DNA of 46,081 bases from a virus. The notes under the pieces were generated by a model, which saw only the letters and a program-made list of their open reading frames with translations, ran no database searches and had not been told where the DNA came from. This document shows, piece after piece, positions 45,653-46,081 of the stretch (positions within the stretch are counted from its first letter, which is position 1; every line of letters begins with the position of its first letter). The DNA lies in IMG/VR virus record IMGVR_UViG_3300009181_000124, positions 1-46,081 of that record. One strand, 5' to 3'. The position numbers and the translations under genes were made by a program.

Positions 45653-45988
45653 CTATTTATACTTTGTTTGCGGTTTAGTTTTTGCTCCGGGAGTGATTTT
45701 TTGAGGTACGCTACTCCAATTTTCACGATGAACTTGACCTGATGGGTCTATGAGGGTAGATTTGTTAGAACCTCCTTTAGAAGCATTTTCGTTTGCTTCA
45801 TTTTGTTTTTGATAGAAATCGTTGATTTTGTTGAAGGTAAAAAGACGTAGCCATCGAGGCATGTTGTAAACGGTGTTCCAATCATATCCACCCTTACCAT
45901 GAAATACTATTTCATGGATTTGGGTAAATAAATTAGCTCTTGCAATAGATGCGGTATTAGAAGTCAGGCCAAAAAAACTTAACCCCAA
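45653..45988 (-). CDS. Conserved T4-like tail assembly/baseplate protein, 111 residues
   Basis: The core ANLFTQIHEIVFHGKGGYDW then NTVYNMPRWLRLFTFNKIND is strongly conserved in T4-like phages, where it lies next to the tape measure and baseplate hub genes; its exact role is not clear to me (annotated variously as baseplate hub or assembly protein). No ATG precedes the conserved core: the frame must start at the TTG at 45988, which overlaps the previous gene by 32 nt, or use another non-ATG codon. Confidence 0.8.
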   Translation of the reverse strand: MGLSFFGLTSNTASIARANLFTQIHEIVFHGKGGYDWNTVYNMPRWLRLFTFNKINDFYQKQNEANENASKGGSNKSTLIDPSGQVHRENWSSVPQKITPGAKTKPQTKYK

Positions 45989-46081
45989 CTGGAATATCGA
46001 TTCTACTGGAACTCCCTTCGGGAAAAAAAGTCAGATCGACGTCTGGTTGAGTTTCTTTAATGTGTTTTCTTAACTCTCTCG
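45957..46081 (-). CDS. Tail/baseplate protein, C-terminal 40 residues (cut by window edge)
   Basis: The frame is open from the window edge to TAA at 45957: RELRKHIKETQPDVDLTFFP, then EGSSSRIDIPVGVKFFWPDF. The TFFPEGSSxxxxIPVGxxFFWPD ending is one I recognise from baseplate hub-type proteins of T4-like phages (gp26-like), encoded just before the conserved IHEIVFHG protein. The start lies outside the window, so nothing can be said about its N-terminus. Confidence 0.75.
   Translation of the reverse strand, partial: RELRKHIKETQPDVDLTFFPEGSSSRIDIPVGVKFFWPDF

Overview
The window is one contiguous piece of a large, AT-rich, T4-like (myovirus-type) bacteriophage genome. Essentially every credible gene is on the minus strand, so gene order runs from high to low coordinates. 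The host is very probably a member of the Bacteroidota (Flavobacteriia-like). One phage gene carries a type IX secretion C-terminal sorting domain, another encodes a lipoprotein with an SCKKE-type lipobox, translation starts lack strong Shine-Dalgarno sequences, and one promoter family matches the Bacteroidota housekeeping consensus (TTTG ... TAnnTTTN).

Layout in transcription order. 46081-36363: tail and baseplate block (tail protein end, conserved small tail protein, tape measure, baseplate and hub proteins, LysM-like protein, two M15 peptidases including the endolysin), closed by a strong terminator. 36234-33250: a divergent family A polymerase-like protein, two proteins of unknown function and a 60-bp-repeat LRR-like protein. 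33118-26823: T4-like replication and recombination operon (gp32-like SSB, UvsX, RNase H/FEN nuclease, DnaB-type helicase, B12-dependent ribonucleotide reductase). 26779-16360: accessory and nucleotide genes, including a 7-deazaguanine pathway (FolE, QueD, QueE, QueC and a DpdA/TGT-like transferase) that points to a modified phage DNA, with thioredoxin, a lipoprotein, a membrane coiled-coil protein and many small genes. 16340-13562: a T9SS-type secreted protein, a secreted collagen-like protein and a holin-like protein. 13519-6208: dUTPase, then a family B DNA polymerase split into two genes 4.2 kb apart, with a tail-fibre module between the halves. 3123-1: sliding clamp, GroES and GroEL, with a homing endonuclease between the chaperonin genes. 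Three free-standing GIY-YIG-type homing endonucleases lie at 926-1612, 16995-17642 and 26180-26779.

The most unusual region is about 3170-6150, between the polymerase C-terminal half and the sliding clamp. It looks like a small integron cassette array carried by a phage: seven short, mostly unrecognised genes, each bounded by attC-like inverted-repeat sites, next to a truncated tyrosine-recombinase N-terminal domain. For five consecutive cassettes the 9-bp core at the start of the cassette is the exact reverse complement of the outer core of its own attC, as integron recombination predicts. The edges of the insert are marked by a truncated phage gene start (MGKIILE-stop) and by a phage promoter that cuts into the recombinase ORF.

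Two promoter families can be read from the sequence. Class I, TTNGGCTT-N16-TATATTTAA with an invariant 16-nt gap, stands before replication, nucleotide and accessory genes. Class II, an ATATTTATAA-type motif close to the start codon, stands before structural and chaperonin genes. A structured RNA element after the endolysin gene contains 16 nt exactly complementary to helix 69 of bacterial 23S rRNA.

All functional calls come from reading motifs by eye; no database search was run.
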